DNA from: VRUE01 sp045805805
GTDB taxonomy: Bacteria; Actinomycetota; Thermoleophilia; Solirubrobacterales; 70-9
DNA: 50,998 nt
Reading direction: 5' to 3'
Assembly (NCBI GenBank): GCA_045805805.1
Contig: JBJMKO010000078.1
Coordinates: forward strand, 1-50,998
Shown here piece by piece: positions 6,954 through 16,221 of this stretch (positions are counted from its first letter, which is position 1; every line of letters begins with the position of its first letter). A program made the translations under genes and the position numbers. Below the pieces are notes generated by a model, which was not told the origin of the DNA, made no database searches, and worked only from the letters and a program-made list of their open reading frames with translations.

Positions 6954-7427
6954 ATGGCAACCGTCGAGGTACAGGGCGTCGAGGGCATGCAGTCCCTGCT
7001 CGGGCAGGAGATCGGCCCGAGTGAGTGGCGCACCGTCACCCAGGAGGACATCGACACCTTCGCCGGTCTCTCGGGCGACGACCAGTGGATCCACGTCGAC
7101 GTCGAGCGCGCCAGGGCGGAGAGCCCTTTCGGCACGACGATCGCCCACGGCAACCTCACGCTCTCCCTGGTCGACGGCTTCCGCACGGAGCTGATCTCCT
7201 CCACAGGCTTCACCCTCGGCGTCAACTACGGCTGGAACAAGATTCGCTTCCCGGCCCCGGTCCCTGCCGGCGCCCGAGTCCGCGCCAGGGCCGAGATCGC
7301 CTCAATCGACGAGAAGGGCGCCGGCTGGTGGGAGGCAGTGACCCGCTTCACCCTCGAGGTCGAGGGCAACGAAAAGCCGTGCTTCGTCGGTGACAGCGTC
7401 ACCCGCGTGATGGCCCCCGCCGGCTGA
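6954..7427 (+). CDS. MaoC-family enoyl-CoA hydratase
   Basis: A 157-residue hot-dog-fold protein. FAGLSGDDQWIHVD followed by FGTTIAHGNLTLSL is the hydratase-2 motif with catalytic Asp and His and the oxyanion-hole Gly/Asn segment. Proteins of this type hydrate trans-2-enoyl-CoA to (R)-3-hydroxyacyl-CoA, feeding lipid breakdown or synthesis. Length is typical. The frame is open further upstream, but ATG 6954 is chosen because the N-terminus then fits the family. It has no ribosome binding site; TAGACT at 6941-6946 lies 7 bases before the ATG, suggesting a leaderless transcript. A convergent terminator follows at 7469. Confidence 0.9.
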   Translation: MATVEVQGVEGMQSLLGQEIGPSEWRTVTQEDIDTFAGLSGDDQWIHVDVERARAESPFGTTIAHGNLTLSLVDGFRTELISSTGFTLGVNYGWNKIRFPAPVPAGARVRARAEIASIDEKGAGWWEAVTRFTLEVEGNEKPCFVGDSVTRVMAPAG

Positions 7428-7468
7428 AGCCCCGGCGCCGCGAGCTTCCAGCCACCACCACCCTGCAC

Positions 7469-7499
7469 ATCGCGCTGGGGCTCCCCGCCCCAGCGCGAT
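7469..7499. terminator. Bidirectional terminator-like hairpin
   Basis: Perfect 12-bp stem (ATCGCGCTGGGG with 7488-7499) and a 7-base loop, placed between the convergent stops of MaoC (7427) and the cupredoxin gene (7509). Confidence 0.7.
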
Positions 7500-7508
7500 T
7501 TGGCTCGC

Positions 7509-7970
7509 CTATTTGACGGTCAGCGTCCCTTCCATGCCGGCTTCGCGATGCCCCGGGACCGTGCAGTAGAAGTGGTAGGTGCCCGGTTTCAGGTTGACCG
7601 TGGTCGAGTCGGAGCCTTCGGCGATCAGTTCGGTCTTGCCGGCTTCTTCGCCGCTCGAGCTTTCGAGCGCGACGTCGTGAGTCAGTCCCTGGGGGTTGTT
7701 GAAGTCGACCGTCACCTTGCCTGCTTTTGCCGTGGCTTCGGTGGTGGTATAGGCGAGTTGGCCTTCCGGGTCGGCTTCGAATTTGAGGGTCGAGCCCCCG
7801 CCGCTCCCGCCGTCTTCTTCCTTGCCGCCGCTTGCGCCGCCGCTTGTGGTTTCACCGCCGCCGCTGGTGGCTTCGGTGGTGCTCGAGCTGCTGTTGTCGC
7901 TGCCGCCGCCGCAGGCGACGAGGGCAACCGATGCGAGGGCTAGGGCGAGTAGGGCGACGAACTTCTTCAT
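7509..7970 (-). CDS. Cupredoxin (plastocyanin-like) lipoprotein
   Basis: A 153-residue lipoprotein: Lys2/Lys3, hydrophobic stretch, lipobox LVAC (Cys20), then a Ser/Gly/Thr-rich tether of about 40 residues. The C-terminal ~90 residues are a plastocyanin/azurin-like domain with all four type-1 copper ligands visible: His in LTHDVAL, then Cys, His and Met in FYCTVPGHREAGM. It should shuttle electrons on the outer face of the membrane. The frame is open upstream, but ATG 7970 is preceded by AGGAAAGGA and starts the signal peptide. Glu codons are largely GAA, like the other exported proteins here. Convergent with maoC. Confidence 0.9.
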   Translation of the reverse strand: MKKFVALLALALASVALVACGGGSDNSSSSTTEATSGGGETTSGGASGGKEEDGGSGGGSTLKFEADPEGQLAYTTTEATAKAGKVTVDFNNPQGLTHDVALESSSGEEAGKTELIAEGSDSTTVNLKPGTYHFYCTVPGHREAGMEGTLTVK

Positions 7971-8043
7971 GGCTGGGATCCTTTCCTGGGGAAGAACGCT
8001 CAGGGAAACTGTAACTGCCATACGGCGGGGCTGCGATGGCAGT

Positions 8044-8871
8044 TCAGTGACCCTTGAACTCCGGCGTGCCGCCGCCGAAGAACGCCTCGACCCCGTTGCG
8101 CAGGTCCTCGGTGGCCATGCTGTCGGCGATTCCGTGGCGCTCCAGCTGAAGGTGCTCGGTGAGGTTGTGCTCGATGCTCTGGCCGCAGAGGATCTTGGCC
8201 ATCCGCACGTAGTGAGGTGCCTTCGCCGCCAGCTTCTCCGCCTTCGCCCGCGCCCGGTCCATCAGCTCCTCGGGAGCCACGACCTCGGAGACGATTCTCT
8301 CGGCCAGTGCGTCCTGCGCGGTCATGTTGGGGTCGTTGAGGAGGATTTCCAGCGCCCGGCTCGGCCCGACGATGCGCGGCAGGAAGTAGGTCATGCCGCC
8401 GTCGGGGGAGGCGCCGATGCGGCCGTAGGCACAGGCGAAGAAGGCGTTCTCCGAGGAGATGCGGATGTCGCAGGCGAGCGCCAGCGAGAAGCCCGCGCCC
8501 GCAGCCGGCCCGTTGACGGCGCAGATCACTGGGTAGGGGATGCGGCGGAAGTCGACGATCGCGGTGTGCAGCGCGTCGGCGCCGCGGCGCACCTGCGAGG
8601 GCAGGTCGATCTCCTCTGAGGAAACGCCTTCTTTGAACCAGTTGACGTCCCCTCCTGAGCAGAAGGCCTTGCCCGAGCCGGTCACGATCAGCGCCCGCAG
8701 CGGCGCCTGGTCGGCGAGCCAGGGAAAAGCGACCGTCATCTCGCCAATCATCTCCGGGCTCATCGCGTTGAAGGCATCGGGCCGGTCCAGGGTGAGCGTG
8801 CCGATCTCCCCGTCGATCTCGATCTTCATCGTGTTCAACTCGGGGGGGCTGCTCAGCGTCTCGGTGGTCAT
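8044..8871 (-). CDS. Enoyl-CoA hydratase/isomerase, PaaG-like
   Basis: A 275-residue crotonase-fold protein. The oxyanion-hole segments are SGKAFCSGGDVNWF and GPAAGAGFSLALACD. The two glutamates used by classical enoyl-CoA hydratases are absent; the segment ACAYGRIGASPDGGMTYFLP instead has the Asp pattern of PaaG-type isomerases. It may therefore shift a double bond or ring-isomerise an acyl-CoA rather than hydrate it. ATG 8871 is preceded by GAGGGAGAG on the minus strand; Met15 is a possible alternative start that begins with the first beta strand. Divergent from uvrC. Confidence 0.85.
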   Translation of the reverse strand: MTTETLSSPPELNTMKIEIDGEIGTLTLDRPDAFNAMSPEMIGEMTVAFPWLADQAPLRALIVTGSGKAFCSGGDVNWFKEGVSSEEIDLPSQVRRGADALHTAIVDFRRIPYPVICAVNGPAAGAGFSLALACDIRISSENAFFACAYGRIGASPDGGMTYFLPRIVGPSRALEILLNDPNMTAQDALAERIVSEVVAPEELMDRARAKAEKLAAKAPHYVRMAKILCGQSIEHNLTEHLQLERHGIADSMATEDLRNGVEAFFGGGTPEFKGH

Positions 8872-8944
8872 CTAGCTCTCCCTCTCGGCGTGAAAGTTAG
8901 TCTTGCCGCTCTGGCCGGCTGGCCAGGAGCCTACTCTTTGGCCT

Positions 8945-10840
8945 GTGAACGAAGGCGATGACCAGGCGGGGCTCTCGCGGGCGGAACGCATCGCCCAGCA
9001 GCGCCGTGAGCTGCCCGACTCGCCCGGCGTCTACCTCTTCCACGACGGCAACGGCGAGATCATCTACGTCGGCAAGGCGCGCTCGATCCGCAAGCGCGTC
9101 GCCTCGCACTTCTCCGGCGGCGACACCCGGCTCATCTCGCGCGTGGACCGGATCGAGTGCCTCGTCACCTCGACCGAGGCCGAGGCACTGCTCGCCGAGC
9201 AGAGCTTCATCAAGCGCCACCGGCCGCGCTTCAACATCCGCCTGCGCGACGACAAGTCCTATCCCTATGTCTGCGTCAGCCTCGACGAGGCCTACCCGCG
9301 CGTCTACTTCACCCGCGAGAAGCACCGACCGGGTCGCGCTTACTTCGGTCCGTTCTCCAGTGCCAAGCGGGTGCGGGAGACCCTCGACCTGCTCGGCAAG
9401 CTGTTCCAGTTCCGCACCTGCGAGGGGGCCGAGCCGGGCCGTCGCTCCGGCAGCCCCTGCCTCGACTACTTCATCAAGCGCTGCGGGGCGCCCTGCGTCG
9501 GCTACGTCACTGGCGAGGAGTACCGGCGCAACATCGACGCCATCGTCGATTTCCTCTCCGGCCGCTACCGCCAGGTCGAGGCCGACGAGCAGGCGAAGAT
9601 GGGGGATGCGGCGGCGGCGCGGGAGTTCGAGCGCGCCGCCCTGCACCGCGACCGGCTGAAGGCGATCCAGTCGCTTTTCGAGCGCCAGCGCGTGGCTGGG
9701 GGGACGGTCGGCACCGCCGACCTGATCGGGATCGCCGCCGAGGGGGCCGACGCCAACGCCCAGGTCTTCCAGGTGCGCGACGGCATCCTCGCCGAGCGGC
9801 AGAGCTTCTACCTCGACAACCAGGCCGAACGCGAGCTGGCAGAGGTGGCCGAGGAGTTCGTCGGCCAGTACTACTCGGCCTCGCCGGCGGTGCCGCGGAC
9901 GATCGTCGTCGGCCCTTACCTGCGCGACCGGGTCGAGCTGCTGGAGGCGGCGCTGAGCGAGCGTCGTGGCGGCGTGGTCGAGGTGCGGGTGGCCGAGCGC
10001 GGCGACAAGCGCCGCCTGCGCGAGCTGGCCGAGCGCAACGCCCGCCTCGCCCTCGACCAGGACCGGCTGCGCCGCGAGCACCGTCGCCGGCGCCGGGTCG
10101 AGTCGCTGGCCGACCTGCGCGAGGCGCTCGGCATGCAGGAGCTGCCGGTGCGGATCGAGGGCTTCGACATCTCCAATCTCGGCGGCGAGCACACCGTCGC
10201 GGCAATGGTCGTGTTCGAGGGGGGTGCGACCAAGAAGGCCGACTACAGACGCTTCCGGGTGCGGGGCGAGAACGGCGACGGGCGCGGCTCCGGCCCGGAC
10301 GACTTCGCTTCGATGGAAGAGGTGCTGGGGCGCCGGATGAACCGCTACCTGGAACAGGCCGATCTTTCCCCGCATGACCGCAAGCGCGACGCGAGCTTCG
10401 CCTCGCTGCCCTCGCTGGTCGTGATCGACGGCGGCAGAGGGCAGCTCTCGGCCGGGATGCGAGCGCTGCGCCCGCTCACCGAGCGCGGCGTCACCGTGAT
10501 CGGGCTCGCCAAGCGGCTGGAGGAGGTCTACGTCCCGGGCCGCGCCGGGCCGATCGACCTGCCCGCCGAGTCGGAGGCCTCGAAGCTGTTGCAGCGGGTG
10601 CGCGACGAGGCCCACCGCTTCGCGATCGATCACCATCGCGGCCGCCGCGACCGGGCGATGACCGGCTCGGTGCTCGACGAGCTGAAGGGGGTCGGGCCCG
10701 TGCGCAAGCGGGCTCTGCTCAAGCATTTCGGCTCTCCAGAGCGGTTCGTCGCCGCCAGCCGGGAGGAACTCGAAATGGTGCCCGGCGTGCCTGGCAAGGT
10801 AGCCCGTGAGATCCACGAGCAGCTGAACAGGACCGGTTGA
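8945..10840 (+). CDS. uvrC: UvrABC excinuclease subunit C
   Basis: A 631-residue nucleotide-excision-repair nuclease that makes both incisions beside a lesion marked by UvrA and UvrB. In order: GIY-YIG domain (GVYLFHDGNG, IIYVGKARSIRKRV), UvrB-binding UVR motif (EFERAALHRDRLKAI), RNase-H-like endonuclease domain (GFDISNLGGEHTVAAMVVF, VIDGGRGQL) and C-terminal helix-hairpin-helix (LKGVGPVRKRALLKHFGS, VPGVPGKVA). GTG 8945 is chosen as start: it gives a normal N-terminus, and TACTCT at 8932-8937 lies 7 bases upstream, suggesting leaderless transcription. The frame is open back to 8903. The stop overlaps the rapZ start (TGATG). Confidence 0.97.
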   Translation: MNEGDDQAGLSRAERIAQQRRELPDSPGVYLFHDGNGEIIYVGKARSIRKRVASHFSGGDTRLISRVDRIECLVTSTEAEALLAEQSFIKRHRPRFNIRLRDDKSYPYVCVSLDEAYPRVYFTREKHRPGRAYFGPFSSAKRVRETLDLLGKLFQFRTCEGAEPGRRSGSPCLDYFIKRCGAPCVGYVTGEEYRRNIDAIVDFLSGRYRQVEADEQAKMGDAAAAREFERAALHRDRLKAIQSLFERQRVAGGTVGTADLIGIAAEGADANAQVFQVRDGILAERQSFYLDNQAERELAEVAEEFVGQYYSASPAVPRTIVVGPYLRDRVELLEAALSERRGGVVEVRVAERGDKRRLRELAERNARLALDQDRLRREHRRRRRVESLADLREALGMQELPVRIEGFDISNLGGEHTVAAMVVFEGGATKKADYRRFRVRGENGDGRGSGPDDFASMEEVLGRRMNRYLEQADLSPHDRKRDASFASLPSLVVIDGGRGQLSAGMRALRPLTERGVTVIGLAKRLEEVYVPGRAGPIDLPAESEASKLLQRVRDEAHRFAIDHHRGRRDRAMTGSVLDELKGVGPVRKRALLKHFGSPERFVAASREELEMVPGVPGKVAREIHEQLNRTG

Positions 10841-11766
10841 TGGCGAAGACCAGCGAAGCCGAAGGCTTAAAGGACGCGCGGGACGGCAACGCAGCCGAGC
10901 GTGAGATGACGCTGGTCCTGATCACCGGCCACTCCGGCGCCGGCAAGTCGGAGGCGATCGCCGCCTTCGAGGACGGCGGTTTCTTTTGCGTCGACAACCT
11001 GCCGCCGCGGATGATCGGCAGCCTCGGTGAGCTCTTCCGCCATGAGGGAAGCGGGGTGGAGCGCGCCGCGGTCGTCTCCGACGTGCGCGGCGGCGACTAC
11101 TTCGACGACCTGCTGCAGGTGCTCGACGACCTCCAGGCCGACGGGTTGAGGCCGACCGTGCTCTTCCTCGAGGCCGACGAGGAGACCCTGGTCGACCGCT
11201 ACAAGGAGACCCGTCGCCGCCATCCCCTGGCGCCGGAAGGGCACGTCGTCGACGGGATCAGGGCCGAGCGCGAGCTGCTGGCGCCGCTGCGCGAGCGCGC
11301 CGACGTGGTGATGGACACCAGCGACCTGACCGGCGGGATGCTGCAGCGGCGGATCGCCGAGGAAATGCTGGGCGAACACGAGGGCGGAAAGATGGCGCTG
11401 ACATTGGTCACCTTCGGCTTCAAGAACGGGCCGCCGCGCGATGCCGACCTCACCCTTGACGTGCGCTTCCTGCCCAATCCTCATTACGTCGACGAGCTGC
11501 GCCCGCTCACCGGGCTCGACCCCCGCGTGCGCGAGTACGTCGAGGCCGGCACCCAGGCCGGCGAGTTCTACGGCCGTCTACTGCCGCTGATCGACTTCCT
11601 CGTCCCCGCCTACGTGGCCGAGGGCAAGAGCCACCTGACGATCGCCGTCGGCTGCACCGGCGGCCGCCACCGCTCGATCACAGTGGCCGATCGCATCCGC
11701 CGCGACCTCGAGACCCGCGACGACGTAATAGTCCACACGAAGCACCGAGACGCCGATCTCGACTGA
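10840..11766 (+). CDS. rapZ: RapZ/YvcJ-family nucleotide-binding protein
   Basis: A 308-residue P-loop protein. Walker A is GHSGAGKS (30-37); FFCVDNLPP and the C-terminal VAVGCTGGRHRSITVADRI are family signatures. Members bind nucleotides, and in some bacteria act as RNase adaptors for small-RNA turnover or sense amino-sugar metabolites; the actinobacterial role is less clear. The first ~22 residues precede the usual N-terminus. ATG 10840 shares its A with the uvrC stop (TGATG), implying translational coupling. In many actinobacteria yvcK and whiA follow this gene; here a strong hairpin and an ABC exporter follow. Confidence 0.95.
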   Translation: MAKTSEAEGLKDARDGNAAEREMTLVLITGHSGAGKSEAIAAFEDGGFFCVDNLPPRMIGSLGELFRHEGSGVERAAVVSDVRGGDYFDDLLQVLDDLQADGLRPTVLFLEADEETLVDRYKETRRRHPLAPEGHVVDGIRAERELLAPLRERADVVMDTSDLTGGMLQRRIAEEMLGEHEGGKMALTLVTFGFKNGPPRDADLTLDVRFLPNPHYVDELRPLTGLDPRVREYVEAGTQAGEFYGRLLPLIDFLVPAYVAEGKSHLTIAVGCTGGRHRSITVADRIRRDLETRDDVIVHTKHRDADLD

Positions 11767-11775
11767 ACCGCCCGC

Positions 11776-11820
11776 CGACGGGCCTAAAACCGGAGCCGGG
11801 CTCCGGTTTTAGGCCCGTCG
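11776..11820. terminator. Perfect 20-bp hairpin after rapZ
   Basis: 11776-11795 pairs exactly with 11801-11820 around the loop CCGGG. It begins nine bases after the rapZ stop. There is no T-tail after the 3' arm, but the stem itself holds CTAAAAC/GTTTTAG. It probably ends uvrC-rapZ transcription. Confidence 0.65.
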
Positions 11821-11839
11821 ACCCTAGAATCGCCCGGCT

Positions 11840-12706
11840 TTGGGCGATTCCGTTATTTCCATTTGTGGGTTGCGCAAGAGCTATGGCGAGTTCGAGGCTG
11901 TGCGCGGCATCGATCTCGAGGTGCGGGCCGGGGAGGTGTTTGCCTTCCTTGGCCCCAACGGGGCCGGCAAGACGACCACGGTGGAGATCCTCGAGGGCTA
12001 CCGCAAGCGCAGCGGGGGGGAGGTCTCGGTGCTGGGCGAGGATCCCGAACGCGCCGGGCGCGCCTGGCGGGAGCGGATCGGGATCGTCCTGCAGAGCTGC
12101 CGGCTCGATCCCTACCTGACCGTGAGTGAGTCGCTCGGGCTCTACGCGGGCTACTACAGCGCGCCGCGGCCGGTCGAGGAGGTTGTCGAGCTGGTCGGCC
12201 TGGGCGCCAAGGCCGACGCCCGCACGGGCAGCCTCTCAGGGGGGCAGCAGCGCCGGCTCGACGTCGGCATGGCCCTGGTCGGCGATCCCGAGCTGCTCTT
12301 CCTCGACGAGCCGACCACCGGCTTCGACCCCTCCGCCCGCCGCCATGCCTGGGACACGATCGCGGGCCTGCGTGACCTCGGCAAGACGGTCTTCCTCACC
12401 ACGCACTACATGGACGAGGCGCAGCGCCTCGCCGACCGGGTGACGATCATCTCTCGCGGAGAGATCGTCGCCAGCGGCACGCCCGAGGACCTCGGCCACC
12501 GCGATAGCCTGCCGACGACGATCAGCTACCGCCTCGGCGACGAGGAGGTCTCGGTGGAGACGACGAACCCGGTTGCCGACCTGCACGAGCTGACCGGCCG
12601 CGCGGTCGAGCAGGGCCTGGAGCTGGAGGCCCTCGAAGTGACCCGTCCCAACCTGGAGGACGTCTACCTCTCGCTCACCTCCGAGGACGGGGAGGCCGAC
12701 GGATGA
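11840..12706 (+). CDS. ABC-2 exporter ATP-binding subunit
   Basis: A 288-residue ABC ATPase of the drug/lipid exporter (ABC-2, DrrA-like) group: Walker A GPNGAGKTT, Q-loop VLQSCRLDP, signature LSGGQQRRL, Walker B LLFLDEPT, switch His in TTHYMDEA, and a short C-terminal domain ending EDVYLSLTSEDG. It energises the permease encoded at 12765. The start is TTG 11840; TAGAAT at 11825-11830 and no ribosome binding site suggest a leaderless message. A 9-bp hairpin (11827-11835/11842-11850) spans the start codon. The stop is followed two bases later by the 47-nt palindrome. Confidence 0.92.
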   Translation: MGDSVISICGLRKSYGEFEAVRGIDLEVRAGEVFAFLGPNGAGKTTTVEILEGYRKRSGGEVSVLGEDPERAGRAWRERIGIVLQSCRLDPYLTVSESLGLYAGYYSAPRPVEEVVELVGLGAKADARTGSLSGGQQRRLDVGMALVGDPELLFLDEPTTGFDPSARRHAWDTIAGLRDLGKTVFLTTHYMDEAQRLADRVTIISRGEIVASGTPEDLGHRDSLPTTISYRLGDEEVSVETTNPVADLHELTGRAVEQGLELEALEVTRPNLEDVYLSLTSEDGEADG

Positions 12707-12708
12707 GC

Positions 12709-12755
12709 TTCCGGTGCGCCTTTTACGGCCTATGCCCACATAAAGCGCACCGGAA
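12709..12755. repeat. 47-nt palindromic repeat, copy B
   Basis: Same ends as copy A at 4092-4138 (TTCCGGTGCG...CGCACCGGAA) with a variable centre. It lies between the ATPase stop (12706) and the permease ATG (12765). The right arm contributes GGAAGG (12752-12757), the only ribosome-binding-site-like sequence for the permease. Confidence 0.85.
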
Positions 12756-12764
12756 GGGCCGGCG

Positions 12765-13538
12765 ATGAGCGGGCTTGCGCTTTTCGCGCACCAGTTCCGG
12801 TATGACCAGAAGGCGTTCTGGCGCAATCCGGCCTCGGTCTTCTTCACCGTCGCCTTCCCTGTGGTCCTGCTCTTGATCTTCGCCACGGTGTTCGGCGACC
12901 AGACCGTCGACGTACGGGGAGGGATCAAGACCACGGCTTATTACGTCCCGGCGATCATCACCCTGGCGGTGATCTCGGCGACGATGCAGTCGCTGGCGAT
13001 GTCGCTGGTGATCGCGCGCGAGGACGGGCGGTTGAAGCGGGGTCGGGGCACGCCGATGCCCGCCTGGGTCTTCATCGCCGGTCGGATCGGCAACTCCGGG
13101 GTGGTGGCGCTGCTGATGCTGGCCGTGATCGCGGCGCTCGGCCAGGTCGTCTACGGGGTCGCGATCCCTTGGGGCCAGCTGCCGGAGATCGTCGTCACGC
13201 TGCTGGTCGGCGCGGCGGCATTCAGCTGCCTCGGCATTGCCCTGACCGCGGCGATTCCCACGCAGGACGCCGCGGCGCCGATCGTCAATGCCCTGCTGCT
13301 GCCGCTCTACTTCCTCTCCGGCGTCTTCATCCCCGACGACCAGCTGCCCAGCGGGGTCATCCACTTCGCCGACGCCTTCCCGATCCGCCACTTCTTCGAG
13401 GCCTTCTTCGCCGTCTATGACCCAGGCAACGCCGGCACGAGCCTGGAGTGGGGAAACCTCGCGATCGTCGCGGTTTGGGGCGTGGCAGGCCTCCTCCTGG
13501 CCATCCGCTGCTTCCGTTGGACACCGCGCGGCGGCTGA
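12765..13538 (+). CDS. ABC-2 type exporter permease
   Basis: A 257-residue membrane protein of the ABC-2 permease family. A cytoplasmic N-terminus (FAHQFRYDQKAFWRNP) precedes six hydrophobic segments, roughly at residues 25-45, 60-80, 107-130, 142-165, 172-195 and 228-248; LLLPLYFLSGVFIP is the typical motif between late helices. It pairs with the ATPase at 11840 to export an unknown substrate such as a drug, lipid or polysaccharide precursor. ATG 12765 lies nine bases after the palindrome, whose arm provides the candidate ribosome binding site, so folding of the palindrome may affect its translation. Confidence 0.9.
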   Translation: MSGLALFAHQFRYDQKAFWRNPASVFFTVAFPVVLLLIFATVFGDQTVDVRGGIKTTAYYVPAIITLAVISATMQSLAMSLVIAREDGRLKRGRGTPMPAWVFIAGRIGNSGVVALLMLAVIAALGQVVYGVAIPWGQLPEIVVTLLVGAAAFSCLGIALTAAIPTQDAAAPIVNALLLPLYFLSGVFIPDDQLPSGVIHFADAFPIRHFFEAFFAVYDPGNAGTSLEWGNLAIVAVWGVAGLLLAIRCFRWTPRGG

Positions 13539-13567
13539 TCCGCCTGCCCGTATAGCCTGCCGCCCGA

Positions 13568-13930
13568 ATGCTGCATCACGTCCTTTTGGAGGTCTCTGAC
13601 CTTGAGCGGAGTGGGTCGTTCTACGACGCGCTGCTCGCGCCCCTTGGCTGGCGGCGCCATTTTGAGGAGGACGAAACGATCGGCTGGGGCATCGCCAAGC
13701 CGGTCTTCTTCATCGCCTCCCACCACGAGCCGCAGGCCGGCTTCGGCCTGCTCAGCTTCTCGGGGCTCGGGATCGTGGCCGTCAAGGCGGCCTGGGAAGG
13801 TGGGATGAGCGCCGGCGGTAAGAAGGTTGCCGAGCCGGGCGAGCGGCGCTCCCACGGCTCCGGCTCCTACTCCGCCTTTCTCAAGGACCCTGATGGGTAC
13901 GAGATCGAGATCACGATCGGGTCCGACTAG
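13568..13930 (+). CDS. VOC (glyoxalase/bleomycin-resistance) family protein
   Basis: A 120-residue single-module vicinal-oxygen-chelate protein. It starts MLHHVLLEVSDLERSGSFYDALL and ends FLKDPDGYEIEITI, the usual first and last strands carrying metal ligands (His near the start, Glu in YEIEI). Members include glyoxalases, dioxygenases and antibiotic-binding proteins; the exact role cannot be inferred. Length fits one VOC domain pair. No ribosome binding site is seen; TATAGCCT (13551-13558) lies just upstream of ATG 13568, consistent with a leaderless transcript. It separates the exporter from gap. Confidence 0.85.
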   Translation: MLHHVLLEVSDLERSGSFYDALLAPLGWRRHFEEDETIGWGIAKPVFFIASHHEPQAGFGLLSFSGLGIVAVKAAWEGGMSAGGKKVAEPGERRSHGSGSYSAFLKDPDGYEIEITIGSD

Positions 13931-14006
13931 GCAATTGCGGCCGGCGAGATACGTTGGTCCATAACATCGACATATCTCTCAAAACGACTCCAGGAGGGCT
14001 TGAGGA

Positions 14007-15011
<1,005 letters not shown>

Positions 15012-15030
15012 TCCCTGCCGGGACGGAGCC

Positions 15031-16221
15031 GTGAGCTTCTCCAAGGCAAGCGTCCGCGACGCCGACGTCGCCGGCAAGCGGGTCCTCGTCCGAGTTGACT
15101 TCAACGTCCCGCTCGACGAAGGCCGGGTCGCCGACGACACGCGGATCCGGGCTGCGCTGCCGACGATCGAGCTGCTGCGCGAAAGGGGCGCCTCGCTGGT
15201 GCTCGTCTCCCACCTGGGCCGGCCGAAGGGCCAGGTCCATCCGGCACTCTCGATGCGGCCGGTGGGCGAGCGCCTCTCCGAGCTGCTGGGCGGGGTCCTG
15301 GTTCGCCAGGCGCCGGCCGTCGTCGGCGAGGAGGTCGAGACGATGGCCGAGGGTCTCCACGCCGGTGACGTGCTGCTGCTCGAGAACGTGCGCTTCGAGC
15401 CGGGAGAGACCGGGAACGACCCGGCGCTTGCCGAGTCGCTCGGCCGGCTTGCGGATCTCTATGTGAACGACGCCTTCGGCACGGCCCACCGGGCCCACGC
15501 CAGCACGACCGGAGTTGCCGAGCACCTTCCCGGCTACGCGGGCCTGCTGCTGGAGCGGGAGGTGACCGAATTGACGCGAGTTGTCGAGGACCCGCAGCGC
15601 CCGCTCGCCGTCGTCCTCGGCGGCGCCAAGGTGAGTGACAAGGTTGGCGTCATCGACCGTTTCCTCGAGGTCGCCGACGAGATCCTGATCGGCGGCGCGA
15701 TGTGCTTCAGCTTCTTCCGCGCCCAGGGATTCGCCACAGGTGACTCGCTGGTCGAGGAGGAGGGCGTGACGCTTGCGGCCGAGGCGCTGAAGCGGGCCGA
15801 GCGCTCCGACTGCGAGCTGCGGCTGCCGGTTGACCTGGTCCTGGGCGAGAGCTTCGATGCTGCCACGCAGGTGCGCGAGAGCGACGGGATCGAGGTGCCC
15901 GATGGCTGGATGGGCCTCGACATCGGGCCGCGCAGCGCGGCCGCCTACGCCGAGGCGATCGGCTCGGCCGGCACCGTGCTCTGGAACGGTCCGATGGGGG
16001 CCTTCGAGCTGGAGCCGTTCGCGACCGGCACGCGCACCGTCGCCGAGGCCGTCGCGGCCGCGACCGCAACGACGGTTGTCGGCGGCGGCGACTCGGTTGC
16101 CGCCTTGCAGCAGTTTGGGCTCGGTGACAAAGTGGACTGGCTCTCGACCGGAGGAGGCGCATCGTTGGAGCTGCTGGAGGGAAAGAAGCTGCCCGGAGTG
16201 GAGGCGCTGTCAGATGCCTGA
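15031..16221 (+). CDS. pgk: Phosphoglycerate kinase
   Basis: A 396-residue kinase transferring phosphate from 1,3-bisphosphoglycerate to ADP. Visible signatures: RVLVRVDFNVPLD (N-terminal substrate domain), SHLGRPKGQ, LLLENVRFEPGE, VLGGAKVSDKVGVI at the domain hinge and GGGDSVAALQQFG at the nucleotide site. Length is normal. The start is GTG 15031, 19 bases after gap. The last eight bases overlap the tpiA start (ATGCCTGA), implying coupled translation. Confidence 0.97.
   Translation: MSFSKASVRDADVAGKRVLVRVDFNVPLDEGRVADDTRIRAALPTIELLRERGASLVLVSHLGRPKGQVHPALSMRPVGERLSELLGGVLVRQAPAVVGEEVETMAEGLHAGDVLLLENVRFEPGETGNDPALAESLGRLADLYVNDAFGTAHRAHASTTGVAEHLPGYAGLLLEREVTELTRVVEDPQRPLAVVLGGAKVSDKVGVIDRFLEVADEILIGGAMCFSFFRAQGFATGDSLVEEEGVTLAAEALKRAERSDCELRLPVDLVLGESFDAATQVRESDGIEVPDGWMGLDIGPRSAAAYAEAIGSAGTVLWNGPMGAFELEPFATGTRTVAEAVAAATATTVVGGGDSVAALQQFGLGDKVDWLSTGGGASLELLEGKKLPGVEALSDA

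Noticed and set aside
8897..10816. A 639-codon open frame opposite uvrC
   Set aside because: High-GC third positions keep the antisense frame open; uvrC on the other strand has complete domains.
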